Source: Alitta virens
Lineage: Eukaryota; Annelida; Polychaeta; Phyllodocida; Nereididae
Length of the DNA stretch: 64,000 nt
Reading direction: 5' to 3'
Assembly (NCBI GenBank): GCA_932294295.1
Contig: OW028580.1
Span: forward strand, 28,218,896 to 28,282,895
In this document: positions 1 to 9,268 of the stretch, in pieces
Layout of the letters: every line of letters begins with the position of its first letter
How positions within the stretch are numbered: position 1 is the first letter of the stretch
Notes under the pieces: model-generated
Databases searched by the model: none
Seen by the model: only the letters and a program-made list of their open reading frames with translations
What the model was told of the DNA's origin: nothing
Made by a program: the position numbers and the translations under genes

Positions 1-20
1 CAAGATTATGATTTTGTTTT

Positions 21-114
21 TGCTGCTATTAGCTTATGATACATCTAAAAAGTTTGCAGTTTTTTTTTTGTGTTTGCTGCAATAGGCTCCTGATACATCT
101 AAAAAGTTTGCAGT
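21..114. repeat. Direct repeat, two ~40-bp copies
   Basis: Copies at 21-60 and 75-114 share the core ATACATCTAAAAAGTTTGCA and differ at a few bases. They lie just beyond the 3' end of the broken galactosyltransferase copy, where similarity to the intact paralogues stops. Confidence 0.7.
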
Positions 115-755
115 GATGTCCAAGTAACAAATTGCTGCTTTTAATGGTAACAAATAACCACCACCACCACCACCACAGCAAAAGAGTGGGCATTTTTCAT
201 TTTTAGACCACAGTGTTTCGTTTATGTACCAAAGATTGTCCTTGTCCTGTTATGGCACTGTGAAAAACGTACATTCTCCTTAAAAAAGATTTTTATTCAG
301 CGTTTTCAGTGTAATCATCAAACCTGGAAGATTAACAAAGCTGTTGTCATCCACCTTAAGAATCAATTTTGGTCTTACTTTATTTCTAGCTGCAATATTC
401 ATAATTGCTGCTGTCTTAAAAGACAAACCACTTTCCTTTGCTTTGTACCTCTCCAGCTGATCAATAAAAACAAGATCTTTGTATAGCTTTTAGTTTATCA
501 TCTGGTTTAAGAAGAAGTTTACGGTCCAGTTCTTTTAAAAATGGCACGCTATCCATTAATATTTAGAAGTAAAGAACCAAATTCTTTCAGAGATGTATAA
601 TTGTTTACATATAGCATTATGGCAATTGACCAAAATAATGAAAAGAGACATAATATCCACAATGTCAGCTTGATAAATTTCAAAGCCATGGTGGTGTTCT
701 TATTGAAAATCCAAAAGCCAAGTGTCAGATCATACTTTACTGAAACTGTCACTTC
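113..755 (-). pseudogene. Broken GT31 beta-1,3-galactosyltransferase-like gene
   Basis: This is a degenerate copy of the two intact minus-strand GT31 genes at 3773-4897 and 17530-18690. Reading leftwards from 752, an open frame encodes a signal-anchor-like N-terminus with a hydrophobic stretch (IKLTLWILCLFSLFW) and then hits a stop near 549. The stem region continues in a second frame (FLKELDRKLLLKPDDKLK). About 270 bp of the catalytic domain, including the RRKGIRETY block, is then missing. Homology resumes at LVFIDQLERYKAK and runs through the metal-site block. There the intact paralogues have KVDDDSFVNLP and this copy has KVDDNSFVNLP. A further frameshift follows, and a (GGT)6 expansion sits where the paralogues have FGAGYLLPL. 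Similarity ends near 113. The stop, frameshifts, deletion and altered acidic motif make a working enzyme very unlikely. Confidence 0.85.
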
Positions 756-939
756 AAGTAATAAGTGTGCGCCATTATTGTAAATTTAATAGGTCAGCAG
801 GTGTGAGAAACAATCAAACTGCTGGCATATTTTATGATTCAGTTTTTCCCTTAATGTTCATCAAGAGTACGATTACAAGACCATATGATAATATATAGAA
901 AATGTAGTAATAAAAGGGAGCAGGGAAATGTACTGGTAA
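756..939. other. Short intergenic spacer
   Basis: AT-rich sequence with no coding or repeat signal seen. Confidence 0.4.
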
Positions 940-2208
940 CCCAGTGGGCGCAAGTCGTAAAACTGACGTCTTTTTTTGGTCCAACTGGTCATGACGTCGG
1001 TGACCAATTTGAGACGTAAATGAGACGTAATTTTCAAGACGTCAAAATGACCAGGAAATATGACGTCTTATCAACATCTTATTCTGGTGCTCAAGCAGAT
1101 GTAATTATTTTACTTAATTTATACCTTTTTATTACATCAATAAATTACGTCTAGAATACGTAATTTTTTTACGTCTTATCAATGTAATCTTGTGGTCTTT
1201 GACATACCAATTCTCATACAATTTGCAAGTTAATATTTTAAGCAATTAATATATAATGACTAAATTCCCATTTAGTGTTACTTCATATAGTTAAATGTGA
1301 TCTCCTTGTCAGAATATCTATCAATGTATAACAAATTTATTAACATACAATTCACTTCTCTAACCAAGCTGAAGTTCATCTACTGGGGTTAAAGGGCTTA
1401 TAATATCATCCAGACCCAAGTGCACCCTATATTATAGCCCTGTGCTTATCATTATCTGAACTGGCTGACCAATCATAAACCTAGGAATATGGAGCAGCTG
1501 CAGGACAGGTCACATCTTGTCAGTTAAGAATTTGAAATTCATTCAGTAACTTAATAGGGATACTAGTGAAGTTGGATTTTAGCATGGTAAGTTTTTTCTA
1601 ATCACTGTGAAAATATTTTGCACATGCTGATTCATATATGATTTGGTGTTAAGTCTAGTTTCTAAATATAAATTCATTTCAGGGATCTATGGAACTATGG
1701 ATGCAACTTGGCTGAAGAATTCTGATATACATGAATAAAACTATATATTTCGTTAAAACTTATTTAATTGCAGCAGTCTCATGTATAGATATACATTATA
1801 TATGTGCATGCATCCAAAACATGTGAAGTATGATATTTCTTACAAAATAATAAAGTTTTTTTTCTTAGTTTTTAACTAGTGTGTGTGGTAAATTTGTCCA
1901 AAGATTGTAAGCAAAATTTGTCTTAAAGATGTCGTCAGATGATGTCTAAAAGACGTCATCTGATGACTTATTTTAGACGTCAGACATTGATCAACTAAAT
2001 ATGTCTAAAAGATGTCATCTGATGATGTATTTTAGACGTCAGATATTGGTCAACTAAATACGTCTAAAAAAAGTCATCTGACGACGTCTTTTAGACGTCT
2101 CATATAAGACGTCATTGAAGTTTGCATATGAGACCAGTATGGGCTGGTCATGAGACGTCTTGCAGAGACGTCAAAATGACCTCAATGAGACCACCTTTGC
2201 CCACTGGG
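940..2208. mobile_element. CCCAGT-ended DNA element with GACGTC-rich ends
   Basis: The element begins CCCAGTGGGC and ends GCCCACTGGG, a perfect 10-bp terminal inverted repeat, with AA on both outer sides. Both ends are packed with GACGTC/AGACGTC motifs (about 960-1070 and 1925-2175), while the middle is plain AT-rich DNA without an open frame. No transposase is present, so it is presumably non-autonomous. Elements at 19846-20937 and 30128-30689 have the same architecture with a different subterminal word. The superfamily is not assigned. The 2-bp flank is compatible with an AA duplication but too short to prove it. Confidence 0.7.
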
Positions 2209-3772
2209 AAGCTTTTGAGTTATTTACTATTTACTGTTTGTCTATATAGATTATATCAATATATCTATTGAGGTTATGCTAAACTGCAGTCAGTTATGGG
2301 TGACCATGAACCAGTTGTTCAGACTAATATCGCACCACGAAAGTGAAGGTTAATTCAATTAACTGCAAGTATGCAACTTTGAAATAGTGGCTGCACCTCC
2401 TAGTCTTCTAATATCATATATCTACTGTTTAACAGTAACAGTAGTTGTGTTACAATGAGATAAAAATGACCCAAAATGCGATTTTTCTAACCTGATTTTT
2501 TAGTAGCGTTTTGCATCGTTTTTCAACTCAAGATTGTACCCAAACTAAACACAGTAGAAATATGATATTATTATAATTAAGAAAGTAAGGAACACAGTTC
2601 CAATAATCCATTAACCAATATTCTAGGTAAATAACATGTAGAGATAATCGCGCATAAACTTTGGCTCTCAGACTGCTTGGGAAGGGACTTTGGCACCCAG
2701 CCAGCCCGCCCCACTTGCCGATTGTTTTTTGTCATTTACTCGATTAATATTGCATCCATAGCATTGTAAAATCTCTGTACATTCAATATTTACAGAGCTA
2801 ATTAGCTAAAACTGGCCGTGAGGGGGCAAGTTAGTAACTTTTGTGCAGCAAAAGTTGGTACTTTCATGGTTAGAAAGATGGTACTTACGTGGTCCTAAAG
2901 TTGTACTTTCTTAGAGGGAAAGTTGGTCATTTCGTGTCACGAAAGTCGGTACCTGCGTGTTACGAAAGTTTTCACCCCACGAAACTATAAGACAAAGAAA
3001 GTGCACCCTTCGGCCACCATACTCTTATGAAACTTCAAGAATTATGACCATCTCATTATTATGAACTTCCCCCCTCTCAATTGTCATTGATTCCAAAGGA
3101 TGGTCTGTATGGTTTTGCACTTGAATTACATCTAATTAAAGGAGTTTTATCATTTCCTTGACCAGTGGCTTCACCAGGGTAAATACTTATGGGTAGAAGA
3201 GGGTGGGGCTCTGCGTTGGCCCCTAACATTTCCAATCACAATTTGGGGTAGAAAAAAAAAAAGGAATTGAATAAGGTAATTTTTGCTTCTTTATTGTATT
3301 TGAGTATGATGGCCCTTTGGAAGCCCCTGATGATATAAAAGTACATATTATATGATTTTGATTACTTATAGACTAAAGACAATATACAGCGAAGTACATT
3401 CAGTACACTGAAAAGTTACTGTGTCCAGGCAGAATATCATAATACCTATTCATTGCGGCTATACTTACATAATTATAGTACAGTATTATGCACCAAATAT
3501 GACCTTTTACACACATTTGGCATATGTCACTGAAAATGTGACTGCCAAATGAAGTATATATACCACAGTGTTGGAGATCCATTTTTCAATGGTTAACATG
3601 TAAATGGAGTAATAACGCCAATTTCAAGCTAGCAACAGTCAGCTTGCATATGTTTCATGCAAGATAATGTAAGACAAAGTTTCAAAAGAACATGCTCATT
3701 GTTCCTCATCAGACATCTTTGATCCTTTATCCTGGAGGTGTCTTTTCCTTTGCTTACTTCAAGTTTTCCAGT
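2209..3772. other. Intergenic, no gene recognised
   Basis: Non-coding AT-rich DNA. A cluster of AAAGT-type short motifs lies near 2835-3000. No splice-flanked exon, transposon terminus or RNA gene was seen. Confidence 0.4.
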
Positions 3773-4897
3773 TCATTTTTTTAGTTTATTTTGTTTTTGG
3801 TTGCGGCGACCAATGTTTTTCCTTTTCCATCTGTTCCGTTTTATGCCACACTTAAGATAGTTTCTAGTTTGAGCAAGACATTTTTCCTGCTCCCATAGTT
3901 TACTCATCACTTTGTATGTTTTGACATAATGAGTGATTAGATTGCCATAATAATGTTTATAACCATTGCTTACACCTCTCAAAGTCTTTGCTTTTATTTT
4001 GCATTTTTCCAGAGCCATGCCAGTTGCAACATCCTCGAGTGGGAAATAAGGATAGTGAGGATCAGCAATCGTATCCGACCCACAAATTGCAGCATGCAAT
4101 GGTAGGAGATAACCCGCACCAAAGCAAAAGTTAGGATAATTTCTCTTGGGCCAAAGACTTTTATTTATGTACCAAAGGCTTCCATTATTACGCACTGGCT
4201 TGCCACGAAATACACATAACCCATAAAAATGGTCTCTATCCAGAATTTTTAACTTTTTCATCCAACGTGGAAGATTAACAAAGCTGTCGTCATCCACTTT
4301 AAGAATCCATTGTGGTTTTATTTTATTTTTAGCTGCAATGTTCATAATTGCTGCAGTTTTAAAAGGCAGTATACTTTCCATTGCTGAGTACCTCTCAATC
4401 TGATCAATAAAAACAAGATCTTTGTATAATTCATTTTCCTTGTACAGTTCTTTTGTCGGATTTCCCAGGATGAATCTATGGCATACCCCGTCCGTATAAT
4501 TTTTCATGTACGTTTCCCGTATACCTTTTCGTCTGTCTGTATTGTTAGGCGCTGAATGTATTCCAATAAATAAAGTATCACAGTCAATGAATGGTGTGCC
4601 AAATGTTCTCACTGAAGTGTTGCCAAACATGAAAACAAATTGCTTCAGTTTATCCTCTGGTACAAGGAAAAGTTTATGTTCCAGATGTCTTACTTGTGGC
4701 ATTCTACCCATGACTCCCTTAATGTCGAGTGGAATTATTGATTCATGATTACCTCCATCTAACAATATTGGAACCGTAAAAGTCATAGAGAGTAATGTGA
4801 ATAAAGTCAGGGAATGAAGAAAAAGATGCAATGAATGGTTTGATATTTTTGTATTCATTTTGCAATAAATACTAAAAATCATAACCTTAGATATCAA
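3773..4897 (-). CDS. Beta-1,3-galactosyltransferase-like protein (GT31), copy 1
   Basis: Intact single-exon frame of 374 aa, predicted type II Golgi membrane glycosyltransferase that transfers a sugar (probably Gal or GlcNAc) from a UDP donor in beta-1,3 linkage. A short N-terminal tail precedes a signal-anchor helix at about residues 24-45. The catalytic domain shows the family 31 blocks in order: RRKGIRETY (about 122), LKVDDDSFVNLP (about 199, DxD metal/UDP site), FGAGYLLPL and FPLEDVATG (about 285). The C-terminal ~25 residues are strongly basic (Lys/Arg/Asn). Met1 is followed by in-frame Met6 and Met14, and the true start could be Met14. Family membership is firm. Donor, acceptor and linkage are not readable from sequence. 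The central ~295 bp is nearly identical to copy 2 although the ends diverge. Confidence 0.88.
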   Translation of the reverse strand: MISKVMIFSIYCKMNTKISNHSLHLFLHSLTLFTLLSMTFTVPILLDGGNHESIIPLDIKGVMGRMPQVRHLEHKLFLVPEDKLKQFVFMFGNTSVRTFGTPFIDCDTLFIGIHSAPNNTDRRKGIRETYMKNYTDGVCHRFILGNPTKELYKENELYKDLVFIDQIERYSAMESILPFKTAAIMNIAAKNKIKPQWILKVDDDSFVNLPRWMKKLKILDRDHFYGLCVFRGKPVRNNGSLWYINKSLWPKRNYPNFCFGAGYLLPLHAAICGSDTIADPHYPYFPLEDVATGMALEKCKIKAKTLRGVSNGYKHYYGNLITHYVKTYKVMSKLWEQEKCLAQTRNYLKCGIKRNRWKRKNIGRRNQKQNKLKK

Positions 4898-5553
4898 ATC
4901 CAGACGAGATATGTACCGTATGGAAATGTTACGTGTGGTGTAGGCATTTATCTGTGTGCCTGTGATGTTCTTTTAATGTAATAATGCATAAGCATGGTCA
5001 TTGCAGAATCATATCTTGCTGATGAAAATTGCTTAAATCAATTTGATGATTAATAATACAATCCACTGAACTGATATAAATACAAAATGTTTGTTGTAAC
5101 TTAATGTATTTCTTAAATGTATCGATGTTAAGCCAAATCATAGTTTACATATAATCCATCTCATATATAACAATCCTTGTATTGGTAAGCATTTCAATTT
5201 AAGTTGAAAAACAAAGTACTTCTGATTTGATGGGGCAGCATTCCTCAACCTGCAATGGAAAAAAGAATGCTAACTTTACCGCAGACATCAGGTGACGGTC
5301 TTCATGGCAGTTCTACTTTTTGCTTGGTCCAAAAGAGAATTTCAGTTGTTATGTTAAGATGAAGCTTGTTCACCGTCGAGTCATCACATACGGTAAGTTT
5401 CATTAAAAACCACCTGTAATTAAACCTAGCCAAAGCTAGACAACTTCTGCCATATGACGCTACCTGGCACTAACCAGAACTGTCTATAGCTAGCTACTCA
5501 AAGCCTAATCGAAAAGTGCATGCAGCACCATATCATTTAAATTTCATGCTTTA
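4898..5553. other. Upstream region of GT31 copy 1
   Basis: AT-rich DNA that should hold the promoter and any 5' UTR of the gene at 3773-4897. No TATA box or coding exon could be supported. Confidence 0.35.
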
Positions 5554-6571
5554 CCAAGGTTTATATTAATATAAGTTTGGTCTTAGCCGACTATCAGCTT
5601 GGAGTAGACAAAGAAGTGGCTGTCAGTTATAGCTACAGCCAGGAATAGTTGCTACAGCTGTCTAGAGTTGACCGTATTTTATGAAAGTAATTATAGCTGC
5701 CCTTCGAAGGTCCTGGGCCTCCGCATGACGTGGTCTAGGGCTATATATAGCACAGAGATGAATGACCTTACTGGTTAAAATGCTGTCAAACAAGCTTTGT
5801 TAGCTAAACTATTGTACAAATCCTCATGTACAACAGTTAGCCAGCCACGCTGCGTTGGGATTGGTAGGCAGCCAAAAGTGGGCGGGCCCTGCAACAGCAT
5901 TTTAGCATGGAAACCTTTTGTGCCTGTCAGAATTTTGACTTTGGCAGTTGGTCCATTGTACTATTACATAAGACCAGCAGATGCAACTGCTGTGGTCTTC
6001 TGAATAATTAATCAGAATGAACAGACAAAGCAATTCCTTTGTCTGTCTATAACATATAGAAGTAAATATAGATATTGACTATAGTATATTTAAGTTAAGA
6101 TATTACTAACATGATAATAATAACATGATACTAGCTATTTGCAGATTGTTTTGATATGTGATATTAATCAATTAGATTAATTGTAGACAGAGCGCTATTT
6201 TTCCTGCGATTTGTTATGGGGGTATATAATAACTGAAAATTTTATTGACACTCGGATAGGGTACAAAACAATTACACAATGATTACATTGTGAGACACGC
6301 GATATGTACACCCTCAAATGTTATGTAAAACTCGGCCAGTACATTGACATTTTCAGGTGTACATATCTTTATGTCTCACATGTAACCATTGTATAATTGT
6401 ATGATATACCTACCTTCCTACCTATGCTTTACAACCTGAAAATGTCAATGTACTAGACAGCTGTAGCAACTATTCCTGGCTGTAGCTATAACTGACAAAA
6501 GCCAGCCACTTCTCTGTCTACTCCTAGCTGATAGTCGGCTAAGACCAAACTTATATTAATATAAACCTTGG
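5554..6571. repeat. Fold-back (inverted) repeat with ~115-bp arms
   Basis: The arm at 5554-5665 reappears as its reverse complement at 6453-6571 with only a few mismatches and small indels. Shared words include CTGTAGCAACTATTCCTGGC. The arms could pair into a long stem around a ~790-bp loop. Shorter inverted and direct copies of a TGTACATAT/TCTCACATGTAACC sequence lie inside and just outside the right arm. No coding capacity is evident. This looks like a fold-back element or two opposed copies of one repeat. Confidence 0.75.
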
Positions 6572-6638
6572 TGTACATATCTTCATGTCTCACATGTAAC
6601 CACTGTATAATTGTATAATATACCTACCTTCCTACCTA
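6357..6638. repeat. Direct repeat pair, ~68 bp each
   Basis: Copies at 6357-6424 and 6571-6638 share GTGTACATATCTT, TCTCACATGTAACCA and ATACCTACCTTCCTACCTA. A partial inverted version lies near 6270-6310. The second copy abuts the end of the fold-back arm exactly, suggesting both belong to one composite repeat. Confidence 0.7.
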
Positions 6639-6639
6639 C

Positions 6640-7130
6640 TTATCAATACACAGGTTTAGTAAGGTAAATTATTGTGAACGAGGAGCATTAATTACCAGAA
6701 AAAAAAATCATGTTTTAGAATTATTGTTTCGATATATCAAATGTTTTGCTAAAACAAGTATCATAAGACAATTTAGGTATTGAGCTGATATGAATTTTGA
6801 ATGTTTTGAAAAGAGAAGAAAAAAAATATAATTCTTACTAAAAGTATCCTCTTAATTTGTGGTTACCAGGAATTGTCAGACATTCAGACATTATCATTCG
6901 AATATTAAATTTAGAATTTGTAATATCAATACTTTATTCATATTCAAGGATACATGTATGATTACACTATTACAAGAAAATCTCTAAATATGTTTATTAA
7001 TACACTTTGATCAAAAGGTATTTACATGTACCAGTATAATAATAAAGTTAATTTAAAATGTAAATACATAACAAGAATTTGTAATCGCTGACAACATCAT
7101 TGTTACAAATTTAACTTAGCAGCTATTGTA
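6640..7130. other. Intergenic, AT-rich, nothing recognised
   Basis: No gene, terminus or notable repeat seen. Confidence 0.35.
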
Positions 7131-7149
7131 GTCTTTATTTAAATACATT

Positions 7150-7262
7150 TTAAGCAGCATTTCTGCTGAATGTTGGTGACATGAGACGTTAAATTGGCGC
7201 CGCCTTGTGCTCCAAGGCTGGTTTAAGTAAAAGACCACACCCATATGGGCTATGGGTGGGGT
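7150..7262 (+). repeat. SINE 3'-body fragment
   Basis: Contains GAGACGTTAAATTGGC, GCCTTGTGCTCC, GTAAAAGACCACACCCAT and a following GGGTGGGGTCTT. This aligns with the body of the tRNA-headed SINE at 44465-44780 and with reverse-oriented pieces at 19396-19485 and 57525-57680. The tRNA-like head is missing. Confidence 0.6.
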
Positions 7263-7997
7263 CTTAAGTTACTTGCATTAGATGAATATGCAATATGGTG
7301 TGGACTCTAAGCCTATCATCATTACATTTGCCACTGGATATGCTAAGACAATACAAGGCAACTCTGATATATTCATATAGATTTGACGGCAAAATATATA
7401 ATATTACATATGTTAAGTAAGTTATATTGAAATTAAAAAAATTGTTTACATCATATTGAGAATGCATCGCATATAATATTTTGACATTAAAGCAGATGTA
7501 AAATGTTTTCATATACATATTAGGATATCGAAAACATAAGTCATTATCCAGAAGCAATATTTAAGAAATTTCAGCCGTAAAGGAAGTTTTGCCACTTACT
7601 GTGAAAACTTTTATTCCTAAATGAAATCAGATTGCACAAGGCTTCTTCATGTCATGCTTGTGAGACATTTCATGGCCTCTAATGTAGATATATATGCACA
7701 CGTGCTCTCAAAATGCTTTGAGGCATAAGACTCCCCATGATTTTCTTGTTTTTTATTTTTTGCCTTTTCATGCACTGATGCCTGCCAAAATGTTTTAACA
7801 TGGGCAGGGATCGAATGCTACTTTATTTGATGTATAGACTATTACCAGCAACTAAAAACTGTACTAACTGCCAACTAATAGTTCTCTTTTTAGCAAGATT
7901 TTTCACGTATACAGGACAATTTACAGTTATATGTACATACATACAAGTGATGAGCTTCCAGAAAAGTAACTCTAAAAAAGAGTGCTTAGTCTAGTTC
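7263..7997. other. Intergenic, nothing recognised
   Basis: The 97-codon minus-strand open frame at 7264-7557 is low complexity and has no recognisable domain. No other signal seen. Confidence 0.35.
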
Positions 7998-8071
7998 CAG
8001 ACCCTCAGGCCGCGTCGTAGACGTGGGTCTAGTGGATATCAAAGCACAGCAAGATAAGCGACGAAAGTAGG
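7998..8071 (+). repeat. Dispersed repeat copy A (partner at 58379-58454)
   Basis: Reverse-complement match to 58379-58454, sharing CAGACC, GTCGTAGAC, GATAT.AAAGCACAGCAAG and GACGAAAGTAGGT. It is GC-richer than its surroundings. Probably an end or fragment of an unclassified dispersed element. A second GC-rich patch follows at 8225-8320. Confidence 0.6.
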
Positions 8072-8918
8072 TGAATTACTGCGCCCGTTAATCTTAACTA
8101 AGCAGCGAACAAAATAGTTCTTTGAAATTCGTCCGGTATGACGTTGCATCATTTTATTAATTACTAGGGATTTTTAATTTGTATTCTCATGATTAATATA
8201 AAGTTATTCATACAGTCAAATTCCTTACTCAACCCTCAGGATTCTTGCTCCCCTGAATTCCTCAAGACCCTCTCCTGCGGAAAGGTGTGATCGAGGGTCT
8301 TGCGTCAAGACTGCAGAGCGCTAGTGTTCAGGGTTTGAAACTGGACAAACTATCTGATGCAACTGATCATATTGGCCTGACGTCTAGAATGACTTATTAA
8401 GTTAATCCTTATCTGTGACATGTCCTTGGGAACTATTGGAAAACCACACGAGTCACTGATCTGTTTGAAAGATCCTTTTTATTCCTCAATTAATTGCCAT
8501 GTGGAATTTTAATTTTTCTACGCTAACTATATTTCGAATGGGAGCAAGCTGAATGCATCGTCACCAAAATATAATAATAATTTCATAACCTCATCAAAAC
8601 ACTTGTTTCCAGTGTCCGGGACATTGTTGGCCATAACTATTTTCAAAAATTTCAACTTTGTAATTAGCAACGTCTTTAGTTTCCTTATTTGGGCATGAGC
8701 ATACAATGCCATGAGCGTCATCATTCTGTGTGATATGAAAAGCAGATAACCCGAGCCTTATCACCCGCTTTTTCACTTGATATGGCTGCAATTGGGGATA
8801 CAATAATTTACTTTCTTGTTGAAAAAAAGCCATTCGAGTCCACACTGACAAAATGTATAAAGTTACTACACACTCAAATTTTTTAGTGCACAATATAGAA
8901 TGTCATGCTTGTAATATA
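8072..8918. other. Intergenic flank of the Gypsy insertion
   Basis: Two overlapping minus-strand frames (8527-8724 and 8594-8893) encode no domain I recognise, and there is no convincing splice context. The TSD copy ATTAG of the LTR element is at 8919-8923. Confidence 0.35.
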
Positions 8919-8923
8919 ATTAG

Positions 8924-9117
8924 TGATATGTATTAGAATGATTGTACCGTAAGAGTGATCGTCTTGTTGTGACTAACCGGAAGTGTTGCTCCGGCGCGCG
9001 CATGCGCAGTGTACGTTTTCAGTTCGAATAAACAGTTCAACTCAAAATGGAGGTTCGTGTAATTTATCGTAATTAACACAGAACAGAGTCGTTCCTGGCT
9101 AAGCACAGGACATATCA
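8924..9117 (+). repeat. 5' LTR of the Gypsy element
   Basis: 194 bp, TG...CA termini extended to TGATATGT/ACATATCA. An unusually GC-rich core (CCGGCGCGCGCATGCGCAG) lies in an otherwise AT-rich LTR and may hold promoter signals. The word AATAAA occurs at about 9027, consistent with a polyadenylation signal. Identical to the 3' LTR. Confidence 0.95.
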
Positions 9118-9118
9118 A

Positions 9119-9133
9119 TGGCGACGAGGAAGT
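9119..9133 (+). promoter_or_regulatory. Primer-binding-site-like sequence
   Basis: TGGCGACGAGGAAGT starts 1-2 bases after the 5' LTR. It begins TGG, the complement of a tRNA CCA end. The priming tRNA was not identified. Confidence 0.7.
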
Positions 9134-9268
9134 AAACGAACTCAGGGGAGCATGTGGGACGTTCGTTCATGATCGGACAGGCCTTAAATTGGAAGTTTCA
9201 GCGTGGGGAAGACGGCGACGCACGAGGTGACGAACGCACGTGGTTCTGAATACACAGCGAAATCCAGC

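Noticed and set aside
8527..8893. Possible exon on the minus strand next to the Gypsy insertion
   Set aside because: Two overlapping frames, no family match by eye and no clear donor/acceptor pair; left unannotated.
8933..9118. 61-codon minus-strand frame repeated at 13794-13979
   Set aside because: It is simply the antisense of the LTR and appears twice because the LTRs are identical.
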